Shown piece after piece: positions 8,231-19,117 of a DNA stretch of 64,000 nt; positions within the stretch are counted from its first letter, which is position 1; every line of letters starts with the position of its first letter. Source of the DNA: Candidatus Limnocylindrales bacterium (GTDB lineage: Bacteria; Desulfobacterota; Binatia; UBA1149; CAITLU01). The stretch spans positions 23,920 to 87,919 of the forward strand of contig DATNBU010000038.1 in assembly GCA_035571835.1 (NCBI GenBank). Direction: 5' to 3'. Made by a program: the position numbers and the translations under genes. Below the pieces are notes generated by a model, which saw only the letters and a list, made by a program, of their open reading frames with translations, was not told the origin of the DNA and made no database searches.

Positions 8231-8779
8231 TCACGCGAGCTCACGCACCGCATGCTCGCGGAACAGCCGCACGCTGCGGTCCACCGAATGCGCATACAGC
8301 ACGAGCTGCGACAACCGGACTCGGGGCTCACCGATATCCACCGACCGGGCCCACTGCATCGCATTCCTCAGCACGGGCCCCTTCGCCGAGCGCCGCGGCC
8401 GTGCGATCGTCACATGCGGTCGCGGCTCGCGCTCGTCGAGCCGAGCACCGGCCCGCTCGCACATCTCGTCACGCACGACGAGGATTGCATCACGCAGCAC
8501 GTCGGCGCCCTCACGCACGATCGCGGAGAACGCATTCGGCCGCCGCGGATTTCCCATCGGCTCGACGCGCCCCAGCGTCACGTCGAGCGCAAGCGTCGGC
8601 CACTTCGGCGCGATCGCGAATGCAGCTTCGGCAGCCTGCTCACCGCACGCTCCAAGGAACGCGACCGTGATGTGAAGGTCGTCCAGATGAAACAGCCGCA
8701 CGCCGTCCGGAGGCTCGGCGACGCGCGAGAACCACGGCTCGCCCGGCACGGCGAGCGCAACGAACCAGTTCCCCGCCAT
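8231..8779 (-). CDS. thpR: RNA 2',3'-cyclic phosphodiesterase (LigT/ThpR)
   Basis: 182 residues, the usual length. The two catalytic HxT motifs of the 2H phosphoesterase family are present: HIT at 36-38 (LDDLHITVAFLG) and HVT at 122-124 (PRPHVTIAR). The N-terminus WFVALAVPGEPW matches the family's opening strand. It hydrolyses 2',3'-cyclic phosphate ends of RNA to 2'-phosphates in vitro. It sits 6 bp downstream of the phosphotriesterase gene in a minus-strand operon that begins with ligA. Confidence 0.92.
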   Translation of the reverse strand: MAGNWFVALAVPGEPWFSRVAEPPDGVRLFHLDDLHITVAFLGACGEQAAEAAFAIAPKWPTLALDVTLGRVEPMGNPRRPNAFSAIVREGADVLRDAILVVRDEMCERAGARLDEREPRPHVTIARPRRSAKGPVLRNAMQWARSVDIGEPRVRLSQLVLYAHSVDRSVRLFREHAVRELA

Positions 8780-8785
8780 GCTGCC

Positions 8786-9775
8786 TTACGGAAGCGGAGG
8801 CGGCGTCTCGCCCGCGAAGAACCGGCGCGGGTTCTCGACGAGCATCATCTCGATCTGCTCGGTGGTTGCGCCGCCTTCGATCAGCTTCGGGACGATCCCG
8901 GTGAAGAAATGGGACGGGGTCCAGACGGCGAGCATCTCGGCGAACGCTTCGGTGTTCGGAATCGGCTGGCCGCGCCAGCACCACACCGAATCGTGCGAGA
9001 TGACGACGCGCGATGCGGCGCCCTTCTTCAGCACGGCAAGCAGCGACGCGACGCGCTTCGCATCCGGCTGCAGCACTTCGATTCCGAAGCGGTCGAAGCC
9101 GAGATACGAGCCGCCTTCGACGAGCTTCATGTGGTACGCGTTGTCGTCGGTGCCGCACGAATGACCGATGATGATCCGGTGCGCGGGAACGCCGCCGTCG
9201 GTCAGGATCTTCTGCTGCTCGTCGCCGAGCGAGCCGTGGTCGGTGTGGGTCGTGATCGGAGCGCCGGTCGCAACCGACGCCTTCGCGGCGGCCTCGAGGA
9301 TCTTGCGCTCGTAGTCGCTGATCTTCGGCGCGCCGGTGGCGACCTTGATGATGCCGGCCCGGATTCCACTCTCGCCGATCCCGTCGGTCAGCTCCTTGAT
9401 GAACAGCTCGGCCATCGAATCGGAGCTGTCACCGAAGTTGCCGCGGAATCTCCAGTACGCCACGCCGCCTTCGTCTTCCTTGTAGAGACCGGTCGCGCAG
9501 ATCACGTTGAAGCCGGTGCGCGCGGCCATCTCGGCGGCAAACTCGACGTCGCGCCCGAGGTCGTTCGGGCACGGATCGAGCATCGTCGCCACGCCGTGTG
9601 CCTTCATCTCGGCGATGCGGTCGCTGCACATCGCGACCATCTCGCTCTTTTTCGGACCGGGCCGCACGGTGTCGGACTCCCAGCCGGGATAGCCGATGAG
9701 CATGTGCTCGTGCATCAGCGTTCGCCCGAGGTCCTTGATGTCGATCGGGCCGGTGACGGTCTGGATCTGGGTCAT
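8786..9775 (-). CDS. Phosphotriesterase-family metal hydrolase (possible lactonase)
   Basis: 329 residues forming one amidohydrolase-fold TIM barrel. The metal-binding set of the phosphotriesterase family is visible: H22 and H24 in LMHEHML, bridging K144 in AGIIKVATG, H177 in ITTHTDHG, H205 in IIIGHS and D262 in VISHDS. A final PRRFFAGE segment is also typical. Members open lactones (PLL type) or split phosphotriesters; the natural substrate here is probably a lactone or ester but cannot be read. It lies between acyP and thpR in the operon. Confidence 0.9.
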   Translation of the reverse strand: MTQIQTVTGPIDIKDLGRTLMHEHMLIGYPGWESDTVRPGPKKSEMVAMCSDRIAEMKAHGVATMLDPCPNDLGRDVEFAAEMAARTGFNVICATGLYKEDEGGVAYWRFRGNFGDSSDSMAELFIKELTDGIGESGIRAGIIKVATGAPKISDYERKILEAAAKASVATGAPITTHTDHGSLGDEQQKILTDGGVPAHRIIIGHSCGTDDNAYHMKLVEGGSYLGFDRFGIEVLQPDAKRVASLLAVLKKGAASRVVISHDSVWCWRGQPIPNTEAFAEMLAVWTPSHFFTGIVPKLIEGGATTEQIEMMLVENPRRFFAGETPPPLP

Positions 9776-9806
9776 GACGGGGCTTGCTCCTTGCGTGCAG
9801 GCGAGG

Positions 9807-10085
9807 TCATCGCCGCACCTGAAACGTCTTTTCTCCGGCCGGCGGCTCCGGATTCGATTTCACCTCGATGACGCGCGCGGATGGCGGTCCGTGGTGGCAC
9901 CACGATTCCATCTCGCGAACGGCGTCCGGCGGTCCTTCTAGGACGGCTTCGACGCTACCATCGGGGCAGTTCCTCACCCAGCCCGAAACGCCGATGCGTT
10001 CGGCTTCGATGCGCGTGGCTTCGCGAAACCACACCCCCTGCACACGGCCGGATATCTGCAGCCGCAGCCTCAGCACTTCCGGCAC
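9807..10085 (-). CDS. acyP: Acylphosphatase
   Basis: 92 residues, the normal size. The signature LQISGRVQGVWFREAT with catalytic R21, and GWVRN with N39, are both intact, and the C-terminus ends with the usual strand. It hydrolyses the carboxyl-phosphate bond of acylphosphates in the cytosol. It starts 6 bp after the ligA stop, so it is almost certainly co-transcribed with it. Confidence 0.93.
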   Translation of the reverse strand: MPEVLRLRLQISGRVQGVWFREATRIEAERIGVSGWVRNCPDGSVEAVLEGPPDAVREMESWCHHGPPSARVIEVKSNPEPPAGEKTFQVRR

Positions 10086-10091
10086 GTGCGG

Positions 10092-12266
<2,175 letters not shown>

Positions 12267-12520
12267 CTAACACAGCAGGCGGCGCAGACCACCGCACGCG
12301 GTTCGCCCGCTATCACAGCTATGTTCTGCGACAGCCGACATCACATGCATGTCGTTGAGAGTAACCGGCTCACTGCTCCATGGTGCGTCCTGAAGCCGAC
12401 GCGCCGGCCATGGACGAGCGGACAACAGGACACGCCGACAGCCGGATAGCCGGACAGGCAGTGGAGCAGACAGAAGGGCAGGCGGGCGGCAATTCAACAG
12501 GCCAACAGGAGGACGAAAAA

Positions 12521-12865
12521 ATGTACGGATACACGAACAGGATGCAGCTCGTCAGGGCTGCGCTCGGCGCAGCGGTGATGTCGGCGGTGGTGCTGGTCGC
12601 AAGCGGCACGGCAATGGCGGCGACCGCCGGCGGTCCGGCTGCGCAGGCAGCGGCGGCCGAGGTTTCCGGACGCGTCGACGTGAACACGGCGACCGCTGCC
12701 GAGCTCGCGAGCCTTCCCGGCATCGGAGCGAGCAAGGCCGCCGCAATCATCGCCGAGCGCGAAAAGAAACCGTTCGGATCGGTGGAAGATCTCGAGCGCG
12801 TGCGCGGCATCGGCGCGCGCACCGTCGAAGATCTTCGCGGCAAGGTCTCGGTCGGCGCACGCTGA
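12521..12865 (+). CDS. Exported helix-hairpin-helix protein (ComEA-like)
   Basis: 114 residues. ATG 12521 has an AGGAGG site 8 bases upstream. A hydrophobic signal or anchor segment (LGAAVMSAVVLVASGTAMAA) is followed by a short Ala-rich linker. Then comes a two-hairpin HhH DNA-binding domain: VDVNTATAAELASLPGIG and GSVEDLERVRGIG, the ComEA signature. ComEA binds incoming DNA at the membrane in competent cells; single HhH proteins like this are widespread and often occur with no other competence gene, as here. The DNA 5' of the start holds short imperfect GGACA-rich repeats. Confidence 0.87.
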   Translation: MYGYTNRMQLVRAALGAAVMSAVVLVASGTAMAATAGGPAAQAAAAEVSGRVDVNTATAAELASLPGIGASKAAAIIAEREKKPFGSVEDLERVRGIGARTVEDLRGKVSVGAR

Positions 12866-13055
12866 CTCCGATCTGCTGGCGTGCCGTGCACGCCGGTGCT
12901 GCTGGCGGCCGTCTGACACGCGTGTTCCTCCCCTCACGCGTGGGGCGGCGGCGCGGACGATCGACATGGGCAACGATCTCCGCGCCGCCGCCGGATCAGG
13001 CATCGCCGAATGGTGCGCCGGCAGGAAGACAGAAGAGTCGTGTGGAGAGCGCGCG

Positions 13056-13508
13056 TCAGTCGTCGAGAGCGAGAATCGCCGCGACGGTCTCGATGAGCTG
13101 GCGCGGCCGGAATGGTTTGGCGAGCACGGGGCATCCGAAACGTTCGGCTTCGTGCCTTCCGGGAATGCTCATCAGATCGCCGGTGACCACTGCGCTTCGC
13201 CGCAGCAGCCCCGGATGCCGGTCGCGAAGCTTTTCGAGCAGCGCGCTTCCGGTCTCTCCGGCGAGGTTCCAGTCGAGAACGATCGCGTCGACATCGTCGC
13301 GGTCGATGCGTGACATCGCTTCGGCAGCCGATGCGGCTTCGTAGACGATCGCTCCGGCAACCTGCAGGATCGTCGCGGTCATCGAGCGAATGTCCTCGTC
13401 GTCTTCGACGACGAGCACGGCCCCCTGGAGGCGGGGTTTGGGCGTCATCGGCCGTTCGCTTGGCAGGCTGTATTGACTTCTGTGCATGACGTTCCGGTTT
13501 CGCGGCAT
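13056..13508 (-). CDS. Single-domain response regulator
   Basis: About 150 residues holding only a CheY-like receiver. The acidic pair is in VLVVEDDEDI, the phosphoacceptor Asp is D79 in AIVLDWN, and the conserved Lys is K131 in VLAKPF. There is no output domain, so it must act through a partner or belong to a phosphorelay; no histidine kinase lies nearby. The N-terminus is uncertain: ATG 13508, ATG 13487 and ATG 13448 (MTPKPRLQGAVLVV) are all possible, and the receiver proper begins after the last. Confidence 0.82.
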   Translation of the reverse strand: MPRNRNVMHRSQYSLPSERPMTPKPRLQGAVLVVEDDEDIRSMTATILQVAGAIVYEAASAAEAMSRIDRDDVDAIVLDWNLAGETGSALLEKLRDRHPGLLRRSAVVTGDLMSIPGRHEAERFGCPVLAKPFRPRQLIETVAAILALDD

Positions 13509-13733
13509 CCCTTACTTGCGTCCCGATCAACGTCATCATGCCGACACGCTTGAAAGTGAGCCAGCACGTCGGCCATCAAATGCCCGAATCGGCCCCGGCC
13601 GGGAAACATGCGATTCTTTGATTCGACGGCAAATTCAAGGTTTTGCACACGTTGCCAGTCGGAGGTCGCTGCGGCATAACCGGCCGCCTGCTTGCCGGCA
13701 ATACGCCCGCTGGGCGGCTACAGGGACTCTCTT

Positions 13734-14780
13734 TTGGATTTCGACGACCGTTTACAGCGCTTTCTCGCCAGGACAACCGGCGACACGAAAGCCGTCGTTC
13801 GGGATCTGAAGCGCCATACGGAAGGTTTCTCACTCGAGACGATCTCGTTCACCGGAGAGTGGAGCGACCGGGGGCAACCCCGGATTCGCCGCAGGCTGGT
13901 CCTTCGGCGCCAGCCGCCGGCCGGCCTGCTCGAGCCGTACGACCTTGCGCCGCAGGTCATGGCGATGCGCGCGGTTCACGGCCACCTCGCGGTACCGCTG
14001 GTTCGCTGGTTCGAGGAAGACGCGGATGTCCTTGGCGCTCCTTTCTATGTGATGGATTTTGTCGATGGCGACGTCCCGTTGCCGGTTCCGGGCAGCGCAG
14101 GGCAGCCTTCGATTGCCGATGCGGCCGAGCGCGGCGCACTTGCCCGCGACCTGACGGCCAACCTCGCACGCCTGCACCGGTTCGACTGGAAGAGCTCGCC
14201 GCTCGCGAGCTTCGATGCTCCGGCAGGCGTGCGCAGCGCTGCCGAGAGGCAGCTCGAGTGCTGGCGCGGATATTTCGAGCGAGCGTCGCCGGAGCCGTCG
14301 CCGATGCTCGAGCGCGCGTTTCGAGAGCTCGATCGCCGCATCGCCGGGCTTCCCGAGGACGGTCCGGTCACCGTCGTGCACGGCGATTTTCGCACCGGCA
14401 ATTTTCTTCGCGAAGGGCGCGAGGTGCGCGCGGTGCTCGATTGGGAGATGGTGCATCTCGGAGACCCGCTCGAAGATGTTGCCTGGGCCACCAGCCGGCT
14501 CTGGCGCGGGCAGACGAAGCTCGCGGGCGTGCTCGTTCCGATCCCCGAGTTCCATCGATTCTATGAAGAAGCCGGCGGCTTCCCCGTCGACGACCGCAGG
14601 CTCGCGTTCTACGACCTGCTGGCGGGAGTGAAGATGGCAGCGATCATGCTCACCGGGCTTCGTGCGTTCGCCGACCGGCGAACCGACGACATGCGAATGC
14701 TCATCTTCCGTCATCAGCTCGTCGGCATGAACCTGATCATCGGTGAATCGCTCGGAATCGTCCCGGGTCTCGACGCATGA
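13734..14780 (+). CDS. Aminoglycoside-phosphotransferase-like kinase (ACAD10/11-type)
   Basis: About 348 residues of the APH/choline-kinase fold, subfamily close to the kinase part of ACAD10/ACAD11. The Brenner-type loop VTVVHGDFRTGNFL (catalytic Asp in HGD) and the metal-binding DWEMVHLGDPLEDVAW are intact. The N-terminal lobe has LVLRRQPPAGLL and a MDFVDGD hinge. Such kinases phosphorylate hydroxyl groups of hydroxyacyl-CoAs or other small molecules. TTG 13734 is favoured by an AGGGAC site upstream; an upstream TTG at 13692 is also open. It overlaps the next gene by ATGA. Confidence 0.87.
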   Translation: MDFDDRLQRFLARTTGDTKAVVRDLKRHTEGFSLETISFTGEWSDRGQPRIRRRLVLRRQPPAGLLEPYDLAPQVMAMRAVHGHLAVPLVRWFEEDADVLGAPFYVMDFVDGDVPLPVPGSAGQPSIADAAERGALARDLTANLARLHRFDWKSSPLASFDAPAGVRSAAERQLECWRGYFERASPEPSPMLERAFRELDRRIAGLPEDGPVTVVHGDFRTGNFLREGREVRAVLDWEMVHLGDPLEDVAWATSRLWRGQTKLAGVLVPIPEFHRFYEEAGGFPVDDRRLAFYDLLAGVKMAAIMLTGLRAFADRRTDDMRMLIFRHQLVGMNLIIGESLGIVPGLDA

Positions 14781-15247
14781 CGGCCGCAATGAACACGATG
14801 AACGAAGCGATGATCGCGACCGATCGCATCCTGGAAGGCGTTGCGAAGACGCTCGAGGAGATCGTGCTGCCCGCGCTGCCGCCGGGTTACGCGCGCGGAC
14901 AGCTCTACGCCGTGCTCGAAGTGATCGGCAGTCTTCACGGCCAGCTGCTTTTTGGCGGACCGATGCTGGAGAATGAAGCGGCGATGATCGATGCGCTGCT
15001 CGCCGAAGCCGCGCAGTCGGTTGCCGGCGGCCTCGGCGAACGCTGCGGCGCGTACGCGACGCGAGCTTCTTCGACGCTCGCCGAGCGCGTGCGCGACGGC
15101 CGCTCGCTCGTCTGCGAGCTCATCGCGGGCGGCCACGGCGACGGTGGCACGCTCGGCGCGGCGATCGACAGCTATCTCGCCAACGATGCGATCTCGAGGG
15201 CCATGGCGCTGCGTCCCGGACGTCTCGCGGAGATCTCGCAAGGATGA
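14777..15247 (+). CDS. Helical protein resembling DUF6285 (kinase partner)
   Basis: 156 residues, almost all helical, beginning TDRILEGVAKTLEEIVLPALPPGYARGQLYAVLEVIGSL. The early ILEGVAKTLEEIVLPALP followed by RGQLYAVLEVIG recalls the DUF6285-like proteins that sit directly behind APH-type kinases in acyl-CoA gene neighbourhoods. Its start overlaps the kinase stop, which fits a stable partner of the kinase. There is no signal peptide or catalytic motif. The family assignment is inference from pattern and position. Confidence 0.7.
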   Translation: MTAAMNTMNEAMIATDRILEGVAKTLEEIVLPALPPGYARGQLYAVLEVIGSLHGQLLFGGPMLENEAAMIDALLAEAAQSVAGGLGERCGAYATRASSTLAERVRDGRSLVCELIAGGHGDGGTLGAAIDSYLANDAISRAMALRPGRLAEISQG

Positions 15248-15975
15248 TCGTCGGGCGGCATGCGGCGTCTGCGCTCGTGATGGCGCTCGCGATCTCGACT
15301 GGCGGCTTGCGCGCGGCGGCGCAGGAAGCACGAGATCTGAACGCCGCACAGGAAGCTCCGGAAGCCGCACCGGCGGACGCGCCGATCGCAGAACCGGCGG
15401 ATGCGGTGGTCGTCGAACCGGCGGATGCAGCGATCGCAGAACCGGTGGACGCAGCAGTCGTCGAACCGGCGGCGGCCACTGCCGAGGCCGTTGACGCCGA
15501 GCCGGCCGCTGCCGAGGCGGTCGATGCCGCGCCCGCCGACGTCCCGAAACCATCCGGGCCGCAGGTGCAGACGCTCGGGCCCGACGATCAGCGCCTGTAC
15601 CTGGTCGATCACGGCGGCACGTGGTCGATGCACGCCGAGTCGGTCGTTGCCGGCTCGCTGCTGCACTCGTGGCACGAGGCCGGCGGTCCGCTGGTGACGT
15701 CGAAGGTGATTCTGGACTATCCGTTCACGCTTTCGGTGCACCGCACGAGCGCCGAGCGGATCCTCGAGCACATTCTCGAAGGCTGGAGCTACACGCTGCA
15801 CTACGATGCGAAGGGCCGGCTCGAGGCCGTGCGGGTCTACAGTCCGGAGCCGCAGCGCATGTTCAAGACCCCGCGATTGACGGAAAGCTTCTCGGCGTGG
15901 CGCCTGCTCGAGAATGGCGCGCCCGCGGCCGCGTCGCCGCAGAACGCCGCGCCGGCTCCTTCACCGGCAAACTAG
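15244..15975 (+). CDS. Secreted protein with (PADA)n repeats
   Basis: 243 residues. A signal peptide (MIVGRHAASALVMALAISTGGLRAAA) is followed by roughly 70 residues of imperfect repeats with the pattern PADAxIAEP/PADAxVVEP. The C-terminal domain of about 120 residues has TWSMHAESVVAGSLLHSWHEAGG and ERILEHILEGWSYTLHYD, reminiscent of the short STN/secretin-type modules of secretion proteins, but I do not recognise it firmly. It overlaps the previous gene by ATGA (start 15244), so the three genes form one operon. The repeat segment is a likely extended linker. Confidence 0.65.
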   Translation: MIVGRHAASALVMALAISTGGLRAAAQEARDLNAAQEAPEAAPADAPIAEPADAVVVEPADAAIAEPVDAAVVEPAAATAEAVDAEPAAAEAVDAAPADVPKPSGPQVQTLGPDDQRLYLVDHGGTWSMHAESVVAGSLLHSWHEAGGPLVTSKVILDYPFTLSVHRTSAERILEHILEGWSYTLHYDAKGRLEAVRVYSPEPQRMFKTPRLTESFSAWRLLENGAPAAASPQNAAPAPSPAN

Positions 15976-16004
15976 CAATTGCGAAGAGTCTGCCCGCGCG
16001 GCGG

Positions 16005-17147
16005 TCAGTTCAGATCGTAAAGCGCGATGTCGAGCGGAAACGACGGGTCGGGTCCGCGCTTCGTGCTGCTGGTGGGAAAGTTCGGGGGAACGCCCGACTC
16101 GTCGAGCACGTACGCATCGATCCGGTTGATGCCGGCCTGCGAGACGTAAAGGATCCCGTCCTTGATCTCCATCTTCGACGGATATGTCTCCGGATCTTCC
16201 TCGGTCCTGCTGAACGGAGTGTTGTGATTGAGCATTCCGTCGGACTCGATGTGGTAGAGGTCGATGCGGCCTGCGTTGTACGCGGCAGCGTAAAGCAGGC
16301 CGTTCTCGATCAGGATGTCCTCGTAGTACTCCTCGGTCTCGGTGCGCGAGCTCTGGTCGGTCGGCAGGAATCCACCGGCGACGAGCTTGTACGCGCGGAT
16401 CGACTTGTCGCCCGCCGACGTGACGTAAATGATGTTGTTGTGAAAGACGAGGTCGTCGGGAAGCGCGATGCCGTCCTGCGGGCTCTGGTTCTCGGCATCG
16501 ATCGGAACGTCGCCGTTCGGCTTCAGCAGGAACAGGTCGATGACTTCGCTGCTGCGCGCGCCGGCGTAAAGCGACGTGCCGTTGAATGCGAGTGATACGT
16601 AATCGCCCGGGATGCGGGCTTCGCCGCTGCCGGTGAACGATGGCGGAAGATCGCCGTCTTCGTCGAGCCGGAACGACTGGACCCGGTTCAGGCCGGCGTC
16701 GGCCGAATAGACGACGTTGTTCTGCACTGCGATCTGGATCGGATCGGAGTTCTGATTGAGGATCGTCTCGGAAGTCGGGGAGTCCGGCAGCGAGCCGTCG
16801 GCGCCGAGCCGCATGGCGATGAGCTGCTTGTCGAGCGACGCGTAAAGGACACCGTTGGCAATCGCGAGACGCCGCGGGTTGCGCACGGAGATCGAGTCGA
16901 ACGGCTTGCCCGGAAGCAGTCCGTCGGTGCCGAGCCGGTATGCATCGATGCGGTTGCCGCGCGACATCGCGGCGTAGAGCACGACGTTTCCCGGAGGAGC
17001 CGTGGTCTGCGGTCCGGGAGTAAGAAAGGCCGACGTGCCGCTGCCGCTCGACCCTCCGCCGCACGCCGCAAGCCAGGCTGCCGAGACGAACAGGGCAGCG
17101 AATGTCGAAAAGCGAAGGACGCGGGAGCGGAGCGTGGAATACGGCAT
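16005..17147 (-). CDS. Beta-propeller lipoprotein (lactonase-like fold)
   Basis: About 380 residues. The lipoprotein signal is STFAALFVSAAWLAAC, then a GGGSSGSG linker. Seven or so similar blades follow, each with a [VL]LYAA/VSQAGINRIDAY-type strand, for example NVVLYAAMSRGNRIDAYRL, GDKSIRAYKLVAG and AGINRIDAYVLD. The pattern is that of the lactonase/6-phosphogluconolactonase 7-bladed propeller, but in an exported lipoprotein, so a structural or binding role is as likely as catalysis. ATG 17147 is chosen for its signal peptide; no strong ribosome-binding site is visible. Confidence 0.8.
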   Translation of the reverse strand: MPYSTLRSRVLRFSTFAALFVSAAWLAACGGGSSGSGTSAFLTPGPQTTAPPGNVVLYAAMSRGNRIDAYRLGTDGLLPGKPFDSISVRNPRRLAIANGVLYASLDKQLIAMRLGADGSLPDSPTSETILNQNSDPIQIAVQNNVVYSADAGLNRVQSFRLDEDGDLPPSFTGSGEARIPGDYVSLAFNGTSLYAGARSSEVIDLFLLKPNGDVPIDAENQSPQDGIALPDDLVFHNNIIYVTSAGDKSIRAYKLVAGGFLPTDQSSRTETEEYYEDILIENGLLYAAAYNAGRIDLYHIESDGMLNHNTPFSRTEEDPETYPSKMEIKDGILYVSQAGINRIDAYVLDESGVPPNFPTSSTKRGPDPSFPLDIALYDLN

Positions 17148-17170
17148 GGCGCCGACGCTTAACCAAGGGA

Positions 17171-17215
17171 ACGTCGGCTGTCCAGCCGCATGGGGACGTC
17201 GGCTGTCCAGCCGCA
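17171..17215. repeat. Two 20-bp direct repeats, each a hairpin
   Basis: ACGTCGGCTGTCCAGCCGCA occurs at 17171-17190 and again at 17196-17215. Each copy contains CGGCTG-TC-CAGCCG, so it can form a small stem. It lies between two divergent genes, a plausible site for a regulator, or a remnant of tandem duplication. Confidence 0.7.
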
Positions 17216-17279
17216 GGCGCAGACAGGCTGTCCGCCACAGCGGCATTGCCCTCACGGCGACTGCCGTCATAATCCGCCG

Positions 17280-17837
17280 ATGCGCACCCGCGACGATGAA
17301 AGCTGGAACGTGCTCGCCATCGGTGCACGTGGCGAGACCGGCAAGGCGCTCGGGCTGCTCGGCGAAGTCGGGCGTTTCCGTACCGGCGGATATCCGCAGG
17401 TTCTGATCGGCAGCGTCGCGCGTCCGCGCGGTGACGCCGCGCTTCTCGACGGCATCGACGGCCTCGTCGGCAATCCGGAACGCACAGCCGGCATCATCGA
17501 CCGCATCGTTCCCGTCGAGGAAGCCGTCTCGTTCGCGGGCGACGACGTGACCGAAACGCTGTGCGAAGCGCTCGAGTCGCGTGCCTCGCGACTGTGCGGA
17601 AAGTCGTTCTACGTGCGCGTCCATCTGCGAGGGCTCAAGGGCCGCATCGAGCATCCCGCCGTCGAGCGCGCGCTCGGCGATTTCCTGTCGGAGTTTGCGG
17701 CCCGCGCCGGCGAGCCGCCGAACGTCTCGTTTCGCGATCCCGACGTGGTCGTGGTTGCCGAAGTCGTCGGACGCCGCGTCGGCTACGCGTTCCTCGGACG
17801 AGACGAGCGCAATACCGATCTGGTGCGCGTGAAATAA
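17280..17837 (+). CDS. THUMP-domain protein
   Basis: 185 residues. The start of the protein, WNVLAIGARGETGKALGLLG, and the later SFYVRVHLRGLKGRIEHPAVERALGDFL are typical of the THUMP RNA-binding domain, here without a catalytic domain, as in Tan1-like proteins. The strand NVSFRDPDVVVVAEVVGRRVGYAFLGRD closes the domain. THUMP binds the acceptor arm of tRNA, so a helper role in tRNA modification is inferred. Start ATG 17280 is chosen for the natural N-terminus. Confidence 0.8.
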   Translation: MRTRDDESWNVLAIGARGETGKALGLLGEVGRFRTGGYPQVLIGSVARPRGDAALLDGIDGLVGNPERTAGIIDRIVPVEEAVSFAGDDVTETLCEALESRASRLCGKSFYVRVHLRGLKGRIEHPAVERALGDFLSEFAARAGEPPNVSFRDPDVVVVAEVVGRRVGYAFLGRDERNTDLVRVK

Positions 17838-17864
17838 TCGGCTTTCCGAGTCGCGGGCCGCGTG

Positions 17865-18881
17865 TCAGTCGGGCTCGGGGGCGAGCATGACCTTGATCGC
17901 ACCACTTTTCTTGTCCGACGCGGTTTCGAACGCCGCCTGCACATCGGTAAGCGGAAAGGTATGCGTCAGAAGGCCGCGCAGCGCAGTGGCATGGGCCTCG
18001 ATGCATTCGAGGCCCAGCTCGAAGTCGGCAATTCCGGTCGGCGGGCGGTTGTAGACCATCGAGCCGACGATTCGCACTTCCTTGATCAGCAGCACGCCGG
18101 GATCGAACACCGGCGTCTTCTCGAAGACACCGATGACGACGATCGTGCCGCCGCGCGCGACGGCGAGCATGCCGTCGGCGACAGTCGTCGCGTCGCCGCC
18201 GACGGTTTCGAGCACGACGTCCGGCTTCTCACCGGACAGCTTGAGGCGTGCCGGATCGAGCACCTCGTCGACGCCGATCGCTTCGGCGACTTTCTTCTGC
18301 TGCGGATGACGGGCGCTGATCGCGACGTACGAGGCGCCCAGATGTCGCGCAGCCGCAGCGGCAACCAGCCCGATCGTTCCGGCGCCGAGCACGAGCACGC
18401 GCGAATGCTCGCCCACGCCGCCGAGCCGCGCGGCATGCACGGCGACGGCCATCGGCTCGGCCAGCGCGCCGAGCGCGTAGTCGAGCGAATCCGGAAGCGG
18501 AAACAGCGCGTAGTCGGGCACGACGAGCGAAGACGCCATGCCGCCCTGGAGCGTCACGCCATGCACCGCGAGCCGGCCGCACAGATGGTAATTGCCGGAC
18601 ACGCAGTGCCGGCACTCTCCGCAGCGCCTGATCGGCTCGATGGCGACGCGGTCGCCTTCGCGAACGCTGGTCACGCCAGGGCCGATCGAATCGACGACAC
18701 CGCTCATTTCATGACCGGGACATACGGGCGGCAGCGGCGCGTGGCCCCGGAACGCGTGCAGGTCGCTGCCGCAGATCCCGCAGCGCCGGATGCGGACGCG
18801 CGCTTCTCCGGCGGCCGGCGCGGTCTCGGCAACCTCGTGAACGTGGATCGTGCCGGCGGACAGGTATCGTGCTTCGATCAC
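17865..18881 (-). CDS. Zn-dependent alcohol dehydrogenase (MDR, butanediol/threonine-DH-like)
   Basis: About 338 residues of the medium-chain dehydrogenase/reductase family. The catalytic zinc set is in RRCGICGSDLH and CPGHEMSG; the structural zinc Cys are in RRCGECRHCVSGNYHLCG; the Rossmann loop is VLVLGAGTIGLVA. It oxidises or reduces a small alcohol with NAD(P). GTG 18881 has AGGAA 8 bases upstream and is preferred; an earlier in-frame GTG at 18914 is possible. Confidence 0.88.
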   Translation of the reverse strand: MIEARYLSAGTIHVHEVAETAPAAGEARVRIRRCGICGSDLHAFRGHAPLPPVCPGHEMSGVVDSIGPGVTSVREGDRVAIEPIRRCGECRHCVSGNYHLCGRLAVHGVTLQGGMASSLVVPDYALFPLPDSLDYALGALAEPMAVAVHAARLGGVGEHSRVLVLGAGTIGLVAAAAARHLGASYVAISARHPQQKKVAEAIGVDEVLDPARLKLSGEKPDVVLETVGGDATTVADGMLAVARGGTIVVIGVFEKTPVFDPGVLLIKEVRIVGSMVYNRPPTGIADFELGLECIEAHATALRGLLTHTFPLTDVQAAFETASDKKSGAIKVMLAPEPD

Positions 18882-19117
18882 GGCGTTGGTTCCTATCGGT
18901 GAGGGTGTCTCCACGCAATGTCCCGGGGCCTCAGCGCCCGCAGAATGCGTCCGGACTCACAGCCGGATTGCAGGGCCGACGCCTGCAGCGTTGCGAATAC
19001 TTTGCCCTCGCCAGAGCCCGTGCGGTAGTTTAGGATCCCCCCGCGCTTTTCAACACGGGCCACGGAGAGGAAGGGCGGACTTCCTCGAGCGGCCGTGCAA
19101 GACAAAGGAGAGATCGA

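Noticed and set aside
12380..12520. In-frame extension upstream of the HhH gene
   Set aside because: The strong AGGAGG and signal peptide fix the start at 12521; the leader is repeat-rich and lacks a start signal.
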